DNA of 64,000 bases from Devosia sp. Leaf420 (lineage in GTDB: Bacteria; Pseudomonadota; Alphaproteobacteria; Rhizobiales; Devosiaceae): the NCBI RefSeq assembly GCF_001425445.1, contig NZ_LMQU01000016.1, positions 1 to 64,000 on the forward strand, in the 5' to 3' direction. Below are positions 63,487 to 64,000 of this stretch, piece by piece. A program made the position numbers and the translations under genes. Position 1 is the stretch's first letter. Each line of letters starts with the position of its first letter. A model generated the notes under the pieces. That model made no database searches. It was not told the origin of the DNA and was given only the letters and a program-made list of their open reading frames with translations.

Positions 63487-64000
63487 TTAACCGAGACGGG
63501 TGCCGAAATCAAAACCGGTTGCGGCAAAACTTTCAACAAGAGTTCTGGCCCCTGCTGCGTCGAGGGGTAGCAGCGGCGGCATCGGCCTGCTCCAAGCAAG
63601 GTCTTTGGTCATGTGCGCCTTGAGAGCCTTGAGTGCAATGACCCCGCCATTGGCATCGACAGCCTCGATGCGCTGCGCTGCCCGCTGGATGGCAGCGGCA
63701 TCATCGCGCTGCTCCGGCGCTGCGTAACGCTGGGCGAGTTCGGCGGCGACGATGTTGGGCATGCCGCCAATCATTCCTGCGCCGCCATTGCCGACAAGTG
63801 CGGGGAAGACACGATCATCGCCGGTAAAGATCTGCAATTGAGGGAACCGGCGGCGCAGGTCGAGCGTCTGCGGCTCGATGCCGGTAGAATCCTTGATGCC
63901 GACGATGCGATCGCCATGCCGGGCCAGCAGCATCTCTATCAGTTCGGCTGTGAAGGGCGCCCTGCTTAGCTGGGGGATGTGATAGAGCACGACATCGATA
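63487..64000 (-). CDS. DapA/NanA-family aldolase, C-terminal part (runs off the window)
   Basis: At least 171 residues of a dihydrodipicolinate synthase/N-acetylneuraminate lyase family protein: LYHIPQ (the YxxP position), the Schiff-base lysine in GIKDSTG, and GGAGMIGGMPNIVAAEL. The N-terminal half lies beyond base 64000. With an FCD regulator downstream it is probably a catabolic aldolase or dehydratase, not lysine synthesis. Confidence 0.85.
   Translation of the reverse strand, partial: IDVVLYHIPQLSRAPFTAELIEMLLARHGDRIVGIKDSTGIEPQTLDLRRRFPQLQIFTGDDRVFPALVGNGGAGMIGGMPNIVAAELAQRYAAPEQRDDAAAIQRAAQRIEAVDANGGVIALKALKAHMTKDLAWSRPMPPLLPLDAAGARTLVESFAATGFDFGTRLG

Overview
The window looks like chromosomal DNA of an alphaproteobacterium of the Hyphomicrobiales (Rhizobiales), possibly near Devosia. 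That placement is an inference from GC-rich coding sequence, several binding-protein sugar ABC operons, IS66-family elements and the style of the intergenic palindromes. No rRNA, tRNA, CRISPR array or replication origin was recognised.

Region 1 (1-23.6 kb) is a surface-polysaccharide locus. An IS66-family end has cut into a UDP-glucose dehydrogenase gene (140-605). Seventeen minus-strand genes, most of them overlapping or a few bases apart, run from 19134 down to 654. They encode a WbpL-type initiating transferase, a WbpM/PglF-type 4,6-dehydratase, WbpB/WbpD/WbpE-type enzymes for a 2,3-diamino sugar, a flippase, two putative glycosyltransferases, two HisH/HisF pairs, a WbpG-type amidotransferase and a LegC-LegH-NeuC-NeuB-NeuA set for a CMP-activated nonulosonic acid of the legionaminic type. 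A PseA-type amidotransferase is transcribed divergently at 19418. The locus therefore seems able to make acetamidino groups twice, probably on two sugars. Wzz-like and Wzy-like genes follow.

Region 2 (23.2-26.8 kb) is a decay zone. A complete 2545-bp IS66 element with an 8-bp target duplication sits inside an already broken polymerase-like gene, next to another frameshifted remnant.

Region 3 (27-43 kb) is a catabolic regulon: an ABC importer, an amidase, two HisD-like dehydrogenases, an SDR, a LacI regulator, a double cupin, a core MetE-like protein, an RraA-like protein and a hydrolase/NTF2 fusion. Four near-identical palindromes centred on CG lie in front of its four transcription units and are the likely operators of the local LacI protein. 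I do not recognise the pathway.

Region 4 (43.3-58.7 kb) holds a PLP-dependent cysteine synthase-like enzyme, two large PIG-L deacetylase paralogues, an EamA exporter, a ROK regulator and an ABC sugar importer that includes an ArgH-like lyase and a PfkB kinase. Region 5 (58.8-64 kb) has an FtsH-like AAA/M41 protease coupled to a small DUF6634-like gene, 1.7 kb without a convincing gene, and a GntR/FCD regulator beside a truncated DapA-family gene.
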